A stretch of 64,000 bases of DNA, taken from Micromonospora cabrerizensis (GTDB lineage: Bacteria; Actinomycetota; Actinomycetes; Mycobacteriales; Micromonosporaceae). Positions within the stretch are counted from its first letter, which is position 1; every line of letters begins with the position of its first letter. The stretch covers positions 62,001 to 126,000 of the forward strand of contig NZ_JAKKFI010000089.1 in NCBI RefSeq assembly GCF_022230955.1, in the 5' to 3' direction. The notes under the pieces were generated by a model. That model did no database searches. It was not told where the DNA came from and was given only the letters and a program-made list of their open reading frames with translations. The position numbers and the translations under genes were made by a program. Of the stretch, positions 42,911-51,984 are shown one piece after another.

Positions 42911-43798
42911 ATGAACCACGACCACCTGCCCGCCTGCTGTGGCGGCGACGGGGAGCGGCCGCAGGCAGGGTTGACCCGCCGCGGGCTGTTGCGCGGCACC
43001 GCGTTGACCACCGGCGCCCTCGCCGTCGGGGGTGTCGTCGGCCTGCCGGGGGTCGCTCACGCCGCGCCCGCGATCTACAACCCGTTCGCCGGCTATCCGA
43101 TCACCGGAAGCTGGCAGGACCACCTGAACAGCGGCTCGCTGGGCGGCATCGACTTCGGAATGGGCGTCGGCACCAACCTGCCGGCCTGTGGTGCCGGCAC
43201 GATCCAGAACATCCCGAACAACGGTACGGGCGGCCACACGGTGACCATCCACCATGCCGACGGCTACCGCAGCCAGTACCTGCACCTGTCGCAGTTCCTG
43301 CTGGGCAACGGCACCGCCGTCGGTGCCGGCACGATCGTGGGCCGCTCAGGCGGCGCGGTGGGCGCTCCCGGTTCCGGCAGCTCCACGGGCCCGCACCTGC
43401 ACTGGCACATGATCAACCCCAGCGGCGTCCGCATCAACCCGCTGACCTACGTCAACCAGAACCCGGGCGGCGGGGGCCTGCCGAAGACGTCGACCGAGCA
43501 GGACGGCATCCCCGGCACCATCTTCTACCAGCGGATGCAGAACTGGCTGCGGATCACCGCCGGCTACACCGGCCCGATCGACGGCGCGCCCGGCACCCGG
43601 ACGTACGCGGCACTGCAACAGGCCATGCGCGGCTACGGCTACACCGGCCCCGTCGACGGCGTGCCGGGCACCAACACCTGGAGGGCGGTGCAGCGACTCG
43701 CCTCGGGCTGGGGCTACACCGGCCCGATCGACGGGGTGATGGGCCCGAACTCGTGGCGGGGCTTCGCCCGGTTCCTGAACCAGGACCGGTGGAACTGA
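42911..43798 (+). CDS. Tat-exported M23-type peptidase with peptidoglycan-binding repeats
   Basis: A 295-residue secreted protein. Tat signal LTRRGLLRGTALTTG, cleavage near AHAAPA. The M23 domain spans ~55-185: GGIDFGMGVG (metal Asp), 'HTVTIHHADGYRSQYLHLSQ' and GPHLHWHM (HxH). The usual HxGxD first His is not in register; DHLNSGSLGGID would need a His seven residues earlier. From ~205 three tandem units built on 'GYTGPxDGxxG' form a peptidoglycan-binding-like region. It probably cuts or binds peptidoglycan outside the cell. Confidence 0.78.
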   Translation: MNHDHLPACCGGDGERPQAGLTRRGLLRGTALTTGALAVGGVVGLPGVAHAAPAIYNPFAGYPITGSWQDHLNSGSLGGIDFGMGVGTNLPACGAGTIQNIPNNGTGGHTVTIHHADGYRSQYLHLSQFLLGNGTAVGAGTIVGRSGGAVGAPGSGSSTGPHLHWHMINPSGVRINPLTYVNQNPGGGGLPKTSTEQDGIPGTIFYQRMQNWLRITAGYTGPIDGAPGTRTYAALQQAMRGYGYTGPVDGVPGTNTWRAVQRLASGWGYTGPIDGVMGPNSWRGFARFLNQDRWN

Positions 43799-43852
43799 CC
43801 CGCTCGATCAAGGGGTTGGACGAGGCGTACCGCGCTTCCTAAGATCACGCCG

Positions 43853-44314
43853 GTGAACACAGAACCTCTCAGCGTCGCCGGCGTAGCTGGCCCGATCGTC
43901 ATCGCCACCAAGGCCCTCTGGGGCCACCCTGCCGTCAGCGTCGCTGGAGTCCCCGCCCCCAGGACGGGCAGGCGCTACGCGTTGCCGGCAGTGGACGGTG
44001 GCGTCGTCCAGGCCACGCTGCGCACCCCCTTCGCCGACCCCTACCCGACCATGGAGATCAATGGTGTGCAGCACCGGACCGGGCCCCCGGTACCGGTCTT
44101 CCTGCGCATCCTGGCCCCACTGCCGATCCTGCTGCTCATCGTCGGCGGTGTCCTGGGTGGACTGATCGGGGCGCTGGGCTTCCTGGCGAACCTGACCGTT
44201 GCCCGCACCCGGATGGCACCCGCCGTCAAGGCGCTCGCCATGGTGGGCGTCGGCATCGTCACGGCCATGGTCTGGCTCGTCATCGCTGTCGCACTGAACG
44301 CGGCGACCAGCTGA
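43853..44314 (+). CDS. hypothetical membrane protein, two TM helices
   Basis: A 153-residue protein. Residues 1-85 are soluble (PAVDGGVVQATLRTPFADPYPTMEINGVQH), followed by helix 1 (LRILAPLPILLLIVGGVLGGLIGAL) and helix 2 (ALAMVGVGIVTAMVWLVIAVAL). I recognise no family. GTG start. It ends 11 bases before a strong bidirectional terminator. Confidence 0.6.
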   Translation: MNTEPLSVAGVAGPIVIATKALWGHPAVSVAGVPAPRTGRRYALPAVDGGVVQATLRTPFADPYPTMEINGVQHRTGPPVPVFLRILAPLPILLLIVGGVLGGLIGALGFLANLTVARTRMAPAVKALAMVGVGIVTAMVWLVIAVALNAATS

Positions 44315-44325
44315 ATTTGGCAGCA

Positions 44326-44376
44326 CCCCCGTACGGTCCCACCGGTCGACGATCGGTGGTGCTGACCGTACGGGGG
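44326..44376. terminator. bidirectional terminator hairpin
   Basis: CCCCCGTACGGTC (44326-44338) pairs perfectly with GACCGTACGGGGG (44364-44376), with a further inner stem CCACCG/CGGTGG. It lies between two convergent genes and should stop transcription from both sides. Confidence 0.8.
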
Positions 44377-44414
44377 CGCCGACGTCCGCGGCGAACGCCA
44401 CCGCGACTGACGGC

Positions 44415-45269
44415 TCAACTCTGGACGTAGCGGGTTCCCGTCCAGCGGTACGTTCGATCCACCGGGACCTCGGGCTCGGCGTACTTCTTGGTCGAGGAGA
44501 TGACCAGTCGTTCGCCGGTGACTTCCACGTCGTTGACCACCTCGGCCACGGGCCCGACCCAACTGCCCACCAGTTGGCCGCTGCGCCCGGTGACGACCAG
44601 GACCTGACCGGAGCCGTCCTCGTCGCCAGGGCCTGAAAGACAGGACCCGTGCACGACCGCCTCGTCTCGGCCGTCGCCGTTCAGATCACCGAACGTCGCG
44701 GCACGCTCGTCATAGTACGAGGGGGCGATCATGATGTGCGGAGCGTCGTCGCCCGGCCTGCCGCCCCTGCCGTCGACGAACCGGATCCTGCCCGTCAGGC
44801 ACTCGTCGCCCGTCGACGCCGTCATGGTGATCGTGGCGTTCGCCCAGTCGACGCCGCGCACGCTCACCGGCGTCGGAGCGCTGCCGGTCCCGCTCGGTGT
44901 GTTGTCCGGTGACGCCGGCCGAGAGCGGCCTGACGGGTCGGGTGGTGTCGAGGGCGGCGTCGTCGCGGGTGTGGGCGGTGGCGACGGCGTGGGGGAGAGG
45001 CTGACCGACGGTGTCGGAGTGGGCCCGATGATCGGGGGGTCCCGGTCCGGGTCGGGACCAAGCCCGGTGATCGCCGCGATGCTCCCGGCGGCGACCGCCA
45101 CCACCGCGGCGAAGGACAGCGCCAGCTTCGTCGTGGTGCGACGCCGGGCCCGGCGCACGATCACGTCGGCCGGGGGCGCGGTGAACGACAGGTGGCCGCT
45201 GTCGGCGTACGACCGCAGCATGAAACCGGTGACGTCGTCTCGACCGGGATCCGGCTCCGGGGGTGTCAC
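44415..45269 (-). CDS. single-TM protein with extracellular FG-GAP-like domain, sigma-factor partner
   Basis: A 284-residue protein coupled to the ECF sigma gene upstream by a GTGA overlap. Residues 1-60 would be cytoplasmic (TPPEPDPGRDDVTGFMLRSYADSG...IVRRARRRTTTK), then one membrane helix (LALSFAAVVAVAAGSIAAI), a Pro/Thr/Ser-rich stalk (~80-140) and a C-terminal domain with FG-GAP-like sequence (TFGDLNGDGRDEAVVHGSC). No zinc anti-sigma HxxxCxxC motif is seen. Topology and coupling suggest an anti-sigma or sensor role, by inference only. Confidence 0.65.
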   Translation of the reverse strand: MTPPEPDPGRDDVTGFMLRSYADSGHLSFTAPPADVIVRRARRRTTTKLALSFAAVVAVAAGSIAAITGLGPDPDRDPPIIGPTPTPSVSLSPTPSPPPTPATTPPSTPPDPSGRSRPASPDNTPSGTGSAPTPVSVRGVDWANATITMTASTGDECLTGRIRFVDGRGGRPGDDAPHIMIAPSYYDERAATFGDLNGDGRDEAVVHGSCLSGPGDEDGSGQVLVVTGRSGQLVGSWVGPVAEVVNDVEVTGERLVISSTKKYAEPEVPVDRTYRWTGTRYVQS

Positions 45270-45781
45270 GACGTGACCGCCTCTCCGCTCGACGTTTCGC
45301 TCAGATGTTCCGCCAGTTTCGCGCGGCCACGGTGCAGCCACGACAGCACCGTGCCCTGGGGCACGCCGAGGCTGGCGGCTATCTCGGCGGTCGGCAGGTC
45401 CGCGATGTAGTGCAGCACGATCACCCGGCGCTGCCGCTCCGGCAGCGTACGCAGGGCGGCGACCAGCGCCACGTGGTCCGGCTCGACCCCGGGCGTGGGC
45501 GCCACAAGGGGCTGGCGGCGTAACACGCGGGCCGCGACGGTGAGTCGGCGGTGCCGGTTGGTGGCGAGGTTCCAGGCCACCCGGCGCACCCACGCCAAGG
45601 GATCCTCGTACGAGGAGATGTGACGCCACTTCTGCCAGGCCCGCAGGAACGCCTCCTGGCTCACGTCCTCGGCCTCGGTCCGGTCACCGAGATACGCGTG
45701 GATCTGTGCGGTGACCCGGCCGTACGAGGTCTGGAAGAACCTTTCGAAGGCGGCACGGTCATCCGGCTGGTCGCCCTGCAC
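45266..45781 (-). CDS. ECF sigma factor, SigE family
   Basis: A 171-residue ECF sigma factor. Region 2: 'AFERFFQTSYGRVTAQIHAYLGDRTEAEDVSQEAFLRAWQKW'; region 4: 'LRTLPERQRRVIVLHYIADLPTAEIAASLGVPQGTVLSWLHRGRAKL'. It matches the actinobacterial SigE-family group usually paired with a membrane protein, as here. The GTG at 45781 is chosen because GGAGGT lies just upstream, though spacing is short. Confidence 0.82.
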   Translation of the reverse strand: MQGDQPDDRAAFERFFQTSYGRVTAQIHAYLGDRTEAEDVSQEAFLRAWQKWRHISSYEDPLAWVRRVAWNLATNRHRRLTVAARVLRRQPLVAPTPGVEPDHVALVAALRTLPERQRRVIVLHYIADLPTAEIAASLGVPQGTVLSWLHRGRAKLAEHLSETSSGEAVTS

Positions 45782-45921
45782 GGCACCTCCTGCGGTCGCG
45801 GATCTCCCACCACAGACACGCGCCGGGTCGGCCGCCGATTGCACCTGGCCGCCTGCAATCGGCTAGACCGCTGCCGCGTGTCCTGGTTGGAGCATTCCCA
45901 CCCACCACCCTGGAGGAACCC

Positions 45922-46500
45922 GTGTTCCGTACCGGCCTCATCACGACCGTCACCGCACTCACGCTCAGCGCACCGGCGTGCGCGGCTCCGGCGGAGGACG
46001 TTCCCACCACACCGGCCGCGAACCCGTCGTCGTCGGCGTCGCCGCCCGCCGAGAGTGCGTCGCCGTCGGGCGGCGGCGTCTTCTCGGGTACGCGCGAGGT
46101 CGCCCTCTGGATGGAAGCGGGGCCGCCGGGGTACCTCGTCGTCGCCGCTGACGGAAAGGTCATCGGTAACGTGCGGCTGACCGAGCGCAGCGTCTTCGTT
46201 CCCGTCCCGGTCGGTGCCCGTCACCAGATCAGGACCGCCTTCGCCGACAACTCGTGCGTGGGGGTACGCCGCAACGCCAGCGGGCCGCCGACCCTCGTGG
46301 TCGCCGTCTGCGACCCGGAGGCGCAGGGGCAACTCTTCCGCTTCGTCGAGACCGACAAGCGCGACAGCGAGGGCCGGCGCACCTACCGGATCGAGAGCGC
46401 GTCCGGTGTCGTCGCGTTCAGCACACGCGACGGGGTGCACGTCAATGACGGCGACAGTGACGTCACCGGGTTCGCGGTCATCGACCAGGGACCAGCCTGA
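45922..46500 (+). CDS. secreted Pro/Ser-rich protein, unknown function
   Basis: A 192-residue exported protein. Signal (LITTVTALTLSAPACAAPA) contains a possible lipobox-like SAPAC but also an AxA cleavage site. A Pro/Ser/Ala linker (~25-55) leads to a domain of ~135 residues with beta-strand pattern (REVALWMEAGPPGYLVVAADGK, TYRIESASGVVAFST) and two Cys. TGGAGGAA precedes the GTG start. I do not recognise the domain. It is divergent from the SigE-family sigma gene. Confidence 0.6.
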   Translation: MFRTGLITTVTALTLSAPACAAPAEDVPTTPAANPSSSASPPAESASPSGGGVFSGTREVALWMEAGPPGYLVVAADGKVIGNVRLTERSVFVPVPVGARHQIRTAFADNSCVGVRRNASGPPTLVVAVCDPEAQGQLFRFVETDKRDSEGRRTYRIESASGVVAFSTRDGVHVNDGDSDVTGFAVIDQGPA

Positions 46501-46517
46501 TCGGCTGGTCCCTGGTC
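46483..46517. terminator. bidirectional terminator built into a coding end
   Basis: GACCAGGGACCAGCC (46483-46497) pairs perfectly with GGCTGGTCCCTGGTC (46503-46517). The left arm encodes the last five codons of the secreted protein and the TGA stop lies in the 5-base loop. It ends 4 bases before the stop of the convergent carboxylase gene, so it can serve both. Confidence 0.8.
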
Positions 46518-46521
46518 GGCG

Positions 46522-49500
46522 TCATCCCAGGCGGGTCTCGATGGCCTCGATGATGCGCGGGCGCAGCTCGGCGGCGCGGATGACGGCGTCCACCGAGCCG
46601 ACCTGCACGGCGCGCTGGATGTTGTGCACCCGGTCGAACTCGGTCGCCACCTCGCCGAGCTTCTCCGCGCGCACCGACGAGCGCAGCTCGTCCAGTTCCG
46701 CGGTCAGCGCGGCGCGCTCGGTGCCGGCCGTGGCCCCGGCGCGGGTTTCCAGGTCCCGCACACGGGGGTCGGCAGCCGTACGAGCGTTGACGTCGGCGGC
46801 GAACACCACCGCGGCGGCGGGTGCGCCACCGAGCACCGAGGCGAACGAGCCCTCCAGCGCGAGCACTGTCATGTTCGGGTTCAGTGCCTTGGAGAACACC
46901 ACGAACGCGCCGCCGTGGTAGCGCGAGATCACGCAGAAGACGATGGGCCCCTGGAAGTTCACGATCGCCCGGCCGATCTCGGCCCCGTACTCCAGTTGCA
47001 GCTTGCGCATCGACTCCGGTGAGCCGTCGAAGCCCGACAGGTTCGCCAGCACGACGAGAGGCCGGTTGCCGCTGGCCGCGTTGATGGCCCGCGCGGCCTT
47101 CTTCGACGAGCGGGGGAACAGCGTGCCCGCCGTGTAGGTGTCCGGACCATCGGTGGGCGGGAAGCCGTGCCGTGGCACCGACCGGGACTCGATGCCGAGC
47201 AGGCAGACCGGGATGCCACCGAGGTGGATGTCCTGCACGACCGCGGTGTCCGCGTCGGCCATGCCCGCCCAGCGCTCCAGCACCGGGTGGTCCTGGTCGG
47301 AGAGGGCCCGCATGACCGTACGGATGTCGAACGGCTTCTTGCGGTCCGGGTTGGCCTCGACGGAGAAGATCTCCCCGACGGTGCGGAAGGCGCTGCCGGC
47401 CACGTCGTGCGGGAAGTCGGAGATGTCGCGGTCGGTGGGGTCGGTGGTGGCCGCCCGCCGTGGCGCGTCCTCGCCGGGCGCGACGTACGTGTGGTCGTAG
47501 TGCGCCATCACCACGTCCCGGGCGGCCGTCAGGTTCGGCGCCCAGTACTGTGCCTGCCCGTTCGGGCCCATGACCCGGTCGTAGCCACCGATGCCGAAGT
47601 TGTCCTCGGCCGACACGCCTCCGGAGAAGTCCAGCGACTGCTTGCCAGTGAGCACCATCGCCGAGTCCGGCGTCATCACCAGGATGCCCCTGGTGTGCAT
47701 GAGCATCGTGGCCTCGGCGTTCCAGTACGGCTGCGCGCCCACGTTGATGCCGGCGACCACGATGTTGATCTCACCGCCGGCCTGGGTGAACTCCACGATC
47801 CGCTTGAGCGCGGCGGCCACCCAGTCCATGTTCTCCGTGCCCGACGTCATCGAGATCCGGGCGCCGGCGGACAGCGCCCACCACTCCAGCGGCACGTGCA
47901 TCCGCTCGGCCAGGTCGAGGGCGGCGATCACGCGCCGGCACTCCGGCTCCGACAGGGCGCCCAGCGACTTCGTCGGGTCGCCGAGCAGCACCACCCGGGT
48001 GACACCCTGCGGGTAGCGCTCGGTCGGCGTCGTCACCACCCCGGCGACGATCGCGGCGCTGTTGCGCCCCCTCGGCCGGTCCACCGGCACCAGCACGTGG
48101 TCGTCGTCGAGGTCGTGCTCGACGAAGTCACCGAGCCGGCCGGTCAACTCGTACGGGTAGACCGTGTTGCGGCTGCTCGCGCGCAACACCTTGAGCCGGT
48201 ACTCGTCGAGCGGCTCGATGGCCTCGACCGGCGGCTCGCCGACGGCCAGCTCCGCGCCGCCCGCGGCGTCGAACGAGATCCGCACGGCGATCTTGGTCAG
48301 CTCGCCGGTCCGGCGGTCGCGTTGGCGGGCGATGAACAGGATCTCCTCCAGCCCGGCGCCCGCGGTCGTCGGGCGCACGCGCCCGGCGATCATCTCCATC
48401 TCCTCGCGGGTGAGTTCGCTCGGCGGCCAGACGTAGACCACGATCCGGTTGGTGTTGAACCGCGTCTTCGACGGTCGCAGCGACTGGGCGCGGCGGATCG
48501 AGTCGAGGCAGGCCGCGATGGCGTCCTCGGTCGTCGGCAGCGCGACCAGGCGGCCGTCCTGCTCGCGAAGCTCGGTCAGGTCACGCACCTGCGCGAACGC
48601 GACGAGACGCTCGTCCGACCGGTTCTCGCGCGCCACGCACTGGAAGAGGTAGACCTCCTCGTCCGACGACGGCAGCCGGGTCAGGTCGAACTTGTGCAGA
48701 CGCTCCAACTGCATCCGCTGCGCGATGTACGGGTGCAGGCCGCGGATCAGCCGGTCCTCGGTCAGCTCGGTGCCCGACGGCCGGAAGGTGAAGTGGTGGT
48801 GCATGACGGCTCCGCCGCGACCCGCGACGGTGGTGGTGACCCGGCGGACCTGAGCCGGCAGTGGGTGCGCGGCGATGACCTCGGTCAGCGCCGCCGCCAT
48901 CGCGTCGAAGTCCTCCGGCTGGTTCTCCCAGCCGAGGTAGATGTCGGCGTCGACGGAGTCCTCGTCGCCGGCCAGCTCGGCCAGCCCTCGCAGCGCGCCA
49001 CCCAACGCGTCGAAGCTCACCGCGGCGGAGACCACGCTCGAGTCGGCGCGCTCGGCGACCACGAACGTGCAGCCCCCGGCTTCGTGGGTACGCACGCTGG
49101 TGAGCGCCCGGTTGCCGTAGTACCGGCGGGTCAGCACCTCTAGCATGACCGCGTTGTCGAGGTGGTCGCGGACGAGCCGCTGCCCGAGCAGCCGGACCAG
49201 TGGCTCGGTGCTGCGTACCATCTCGGCGATGCGCTCGGCGCGGTCCGCCGCGTCCGGGTGCGCGTCCAGGTGCCGCAGGTGCCCACGGACCTCGGCGTAG
49301 ACCCGGGCCCGGTTGCGGCGCAGCAGCGGCTGGGCGAACCAGGCGAACACCACGCCGCGGGCGAGGTCGGCGACCACGGGGAAGCGGACCTGCGTCGCGG
49401 CGATCAACCGCTCCAGCGCCAGGCCGGCGGGCTCGCGCAACGTCTCGTCCGGCGGGGTCTCCCGCAGCCAGGCGCGCAGCAGGGTCGCGATGACCGTGGC

Positions 49501-51984
49501 GTCGGCGGACGCGCGCTGCTGGGCGAGGAAGATCCGGAAGACGGCGGCTTCGAGGGCGGGGGTGCGCTCCAGGTCGGTGACGCCGTACCGACCGAGTGCC
49601 TTGGCGAGCCTGGTCTGGAAGGCGTCCGGCAGCCCGGCCCGCTCGACGTCCAGGCTCTGCAGGTAGGTGTGGAAGTACTCCCGCGCGCTGTGCACGTGGG
49701 CGGCGCCGCCGTCCTCACCCGTCGGCCGGTTCCGGCTCAGCTCGGCGAGGTCCGCGAAGACCTCGATGAGGTCGAGTTCGGCGGCGAGTGGCCGACGGCC
49801 GGCATCGGTGGCCTCCCGGCGCGCGGCGAGGTAGCCGTCGAGCACCCGTCGGTCGTCGTGCGGGTCGACGTCGAAGCCGAGCAGCAGACCCCGCAGGTCC
49901 TCCTGACCGCGCCTGCCGCGCTCGTCCGCCGGAACGGTCTCGGCGGCGGTCGGCAGGTCCAGTTCGACGGTCTCGGCGGTCGGGTCGTCCGTGCTCTCCT
50001 CGGCGTCGTCCGCGAGCGGCTCCAGGCGCAGCAGCGGCGCACCCGCCTCGACCTGGCTGCCCACCGAGACGGCGCACTCCTTCAGCCGCGCCTTGAACGG
50101 CGCACGCAGCACCGTCTCCATCTTCATCGCTTCGAGCACCAGCACCGGAGCGCCCGCCTCGACCTCGGCGCCGACCTCCAGTGGCGTGGCGACGACGAGT
50201 GCCGGCATCGGGGAGCGCAGGACGCCGCCCTCGTCGCGGCTGACCCGGTGCGTCACACCGTCCACCTCGACCAGGTGCGTCGGCCCGTACGTGCCGGTGA
50301 GCAGGCGGTACCGGATGCCGTTGACGACGATCTGGCCGGTGTGCCGGTCGAACCGGTCGAGTTCGACGTCGGCGGTGCGCACGACCGTGCCCGCCTCGAT
50401 GCCGACCCGGAACCGGTGCGGGCCGACCCGCGCCACGCGGGTGCGGTAGCCGACACCGCGCAGCTTGAGATCCAGCGGTCGGCCGCTGGCGTGCTGCACC
50501 TGCGGGCGCCCACCGGACGCCGTCGACAGCAGCCGCTGCCGCTCGACGCGCTCCTCCTCCTCGTACGACTCGATGGCGGCAGCTGCCAGGGCGACCGCGG
50601 AGTGGCGGTGCGTGACGAGTCGGCCCTCACCGCGGACGCGGTCGATCCAGCCGGTGTCCGCGCTGGCGTCGATCACCTCGGGCTGGTCGAGCAGGTCGAG
50701 CACGAAGCTCTTGTTCGTCGCGCCACCCTCGATGATCACCGTGGTGTTCGCCATCGCCCGACGGAGCTTGCCGAGCGCCTCGTCGCGGTCGCGGCCGTAC
50801 GCGATGATCTTCGCGATCATCGAGTCGAAGTCGGCCGGGATGGTGTCGCCCTCGCTGACGCCGGTGTCCACCCGGATGCCGGGGCCGCTGGGCAGGTCCA
50901 GCCGTGCGATCCGCCCCGGCGACGGCGCGAAGTCGCGGTCGGGATCCTCGGCGTTCAGGCGGGCCTCGATGGCGTGCCCGCGCTCCATGGGCGGCTCGCC
51001 GTCGAGCCGCCCACCCGAGGCGACGTGCAGCTGCGCCTTGACCAGGTCGAACCCGGTGGTCAGCTCGGTGATCGGGTGCTCGACCTGGAGGCGGGTGTTG
51101 ACCTCCAGGAACGCGAACAGCCGGTCGCCGGGGTGGTACAGGAACTCGACGGTCGCCGCGCCGCGGTAACCGACCGCGATGGCCAGCCGCTCGGCCGACG
51201 TCTTGAGCTCGGCGGCCTGCGCCGCATCGAGCACCGGCGACGCCGACTCCTCGATGACCTTCTGGTTGCGTCGCTGGACCGAGCAGTCCCGCACGCCGAG
51301 CGCCCAGGCGGTGCCCTGCCCGTCGGCGATCACCTGGACCTCGACGTGCCGGGCCCCGGTGACCAGGCGTTCCAGGAACACGATGCCGCTGCCGAACGCC
51401 CGCGCGGCCTCCTGACTGGTCCGCTCGTACGCGTCGACCAGGTCGGCCTCGGTGCGGACCACGCGGATGCCGCGCCCGCCGCCGCCGGCGGTCGCCTTCA
51501 GCATCAGCGGGTAGCCGACCTCGGCCGCCGAGGCCCGGGCGGCGTCCAGGGTCTCGACGGCGCCGCGACTCCACGGCGCGACCGGCACGCCGACCTTCTC
51601 GGCGATCAGCTTGGAGCCGATCTTGTCGCCGAGCTGGCGCATGGCGTCCGCGCTCGGTCCGACGAACGTGACGCCGATCTTCTCGCACAGCTCGGCGAAC
51701 GCCGGATCCTCGGCGACGAAACCCCAGCCGACCCAGGCGGCGTCGGCCCCGGTCTCGGTGAGGGCGCGTTCCAGCACCGCCAGATTGAGGTACGGACGGG
51801 CAGACGCCGGTCCGAGATCATAGGCGATGTCCGCTTCGCGGACGAAGGTGGCGGTGCGGTCGACGTCGGTGTAGAGAGCGACGGTTTCGATCTGGTTGCC
51901 GGTCTCCGCGGCCAACTCGCGGACCGCGTGGATGAGCCGCATGGCGGCTTCACCACGGTTGACGATGGCGACACGGTTGAACAC
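46522..51984 (-). CDS. single-chain biotin-dependent acyl-CoA carboxylase (BC-BCCP-CT)
   Basis: An 1,820-residue enzyme that carboxylates an acyl-CoA using ATP and bicarbonate. Biotin carboxylase, ~1-450: 'FNRVAIVNRGEAAMRLIHAV', ATP-grasp 'KATAGGGGRGIRVV', 'FLEVNTRLQVEHPITE'. Biotin carrier around 560-650 with LEAMKMET, the biotinyl Lys near residue 621. A central helical region (~700-1250) has no catalytic motif I recognise. Carboxyltransferase, ~1290-1820: 'GARISMTSGTENMDW', 'NVGAQPYWNAEATMLMH', 'DFSGGVSAEDNFGIGGYDR', 'YHGGAFVVFSKALNPNM'. Most actinobacteria use separate AccA/AccB-type chains, so the eukaryote-like fusion is notable. It has no neighbouring partner genes. The substrate (acetyl-, propionyl- or longer-chain CoA) is not readable. 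Confidence 0.85.
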   Translation of the reverse strand: MFNRVAIVNRGEAAMRLIHAVRELAAETGNQIETVALYTDVDRTATFVREADIAYDLGPASARPYLNLAVLERALTETGADAAWVGWGFVAEDPAFAELCEKIGVTFVGPSADAMRQLGDKIGSKLIAEKVGVPVAPWSRGAVETLDAARASAAEVGYPLMLKATAGGGGRGIRVVRTEADLVDAYERTSQEAARAFGSGIVFLERLVTGARHVEVQVIADGQGTAWALGVRDCSVQRRNQKVIEESASPVLDAAQAAELKTSAERLAIAVGYRGAATVEFLYHPGDRLFAFLEVNTRLQVEHPITELTTGFDLVKAQLHVASGGRLDGEPPMERGHAIEARLNAEDPDRDFAPSPGRIARLDLPSGPGIRVDTGVSEGDTIPADFDSMIAKIIAYGRDRDEALGKLRRAMANTTVIIEGGATNKSFVLDLLDQPEVIDASADTGWIDRVRGEGRLVTHRHSAVALAAAAIESYEEEERVERQRLLSTASGGRPQVQHASGRPLDLKLRGVGYRTRVARVGPHRFRVGIEAGTVVRTADVELDRFDRHTGQIVVNGIRYRLLTGTYGPTHLVEVDGVTHRVSRDEGGVLRSPMPALVVATPLEVGAEVEAGAPVLVLEAMKMETVLRAPFKARLKECAVSVGSQVEAGAPLLRLEPLADDAEESTDDPTAETVELDLPTAAETVPADERGRRGQEDLRGLLLGFDVDPHDDRRVLDGYLAARREATDAGRRPLAAELDLIEVFADLAELSRNRPTGEDGGAAHVHSAREYFHTYLQSLDVERAGLPDAFQTRLAKALGRYGVTDLERTPALEAAVFRIFLAQQRASADATVIATLLRAWLRETPPDETLREPAGLALERLIAATQVRFPVVADLARGVVFAWFAQPLLRRNRARVYAEVRGHLRHLDAHPDAADRAERIAEMVRSTEPLVRLLGQRLVRDHLDNAVMLEVLTRRYYGNRALTSVRTHEAGGCTFVVAERADSSVVSAAVSFDALGGALRGLAELAGDEDSVDADIYLGWENQPEDFDAMAAALTEVIAAHPLPAQVRRVTTTVAGRGGAVMHHHFTFRPSGTELTEDRLIRGLHPYIAQRMQLERLHKFDLTRLPSSDEEVYLFQCVARENRSDERLVAFAQVRDLTELREQDGRLVALPTTEDAIAACLDSIRRAQSLRPSKTRFNTNRIVVYVWPPSELTREEMEMIAGRVRPTTAGAGLEEILFIARQRDRRTGELTKIAVRISFDAAGGAELAVGEPPVEAIEPLDEYRLKVLRASSRNTVYPYELTGRLGDFVEHDLDDDHVLVPVDRPRGRNSAAIVAGVVTTPTERYPQGVTRVVLLGDPTKSLGALSEPECRRVIAALDLAERMHVPLEWWALSAGARISMTSGTENMDWVAAALKRIVEFTQAGGEINIVVAGINVGAQPYWNAEATMLMHTRGILVMTPDSAMVLTGKQSLDFSGGVSAEDNFGIGGYDRVMGPNGQAQYWAPNLTAARDVVMAHYDHTYVAPGEDAPRRAATTDPTDRDISDFPHDVAGSAFRTVGEIFSVEANPDRKKPFDIRTVMRALSDQDHPVLERWAGMADADTAVVQDIHLGGIPVCLLGIESRSVPRHGFPPTDGPDTYTAGTLFPRSSKKAARAINAASGNRPLVVLANLSGFDGSPESMRKLQLEYGAEIGRAIVNFQGPIVFCVISRYHGGAFVVFSKALNPNMTVLALEGSFASVLGGAPAAAVVFAADVNARTAADPRVRDLETRAGATAGTERAALTAELDELRSSVRAEKLGEVATEFDRVHNIQRAVQVGSVDAVIRAAELRPRIIEAIETRLG

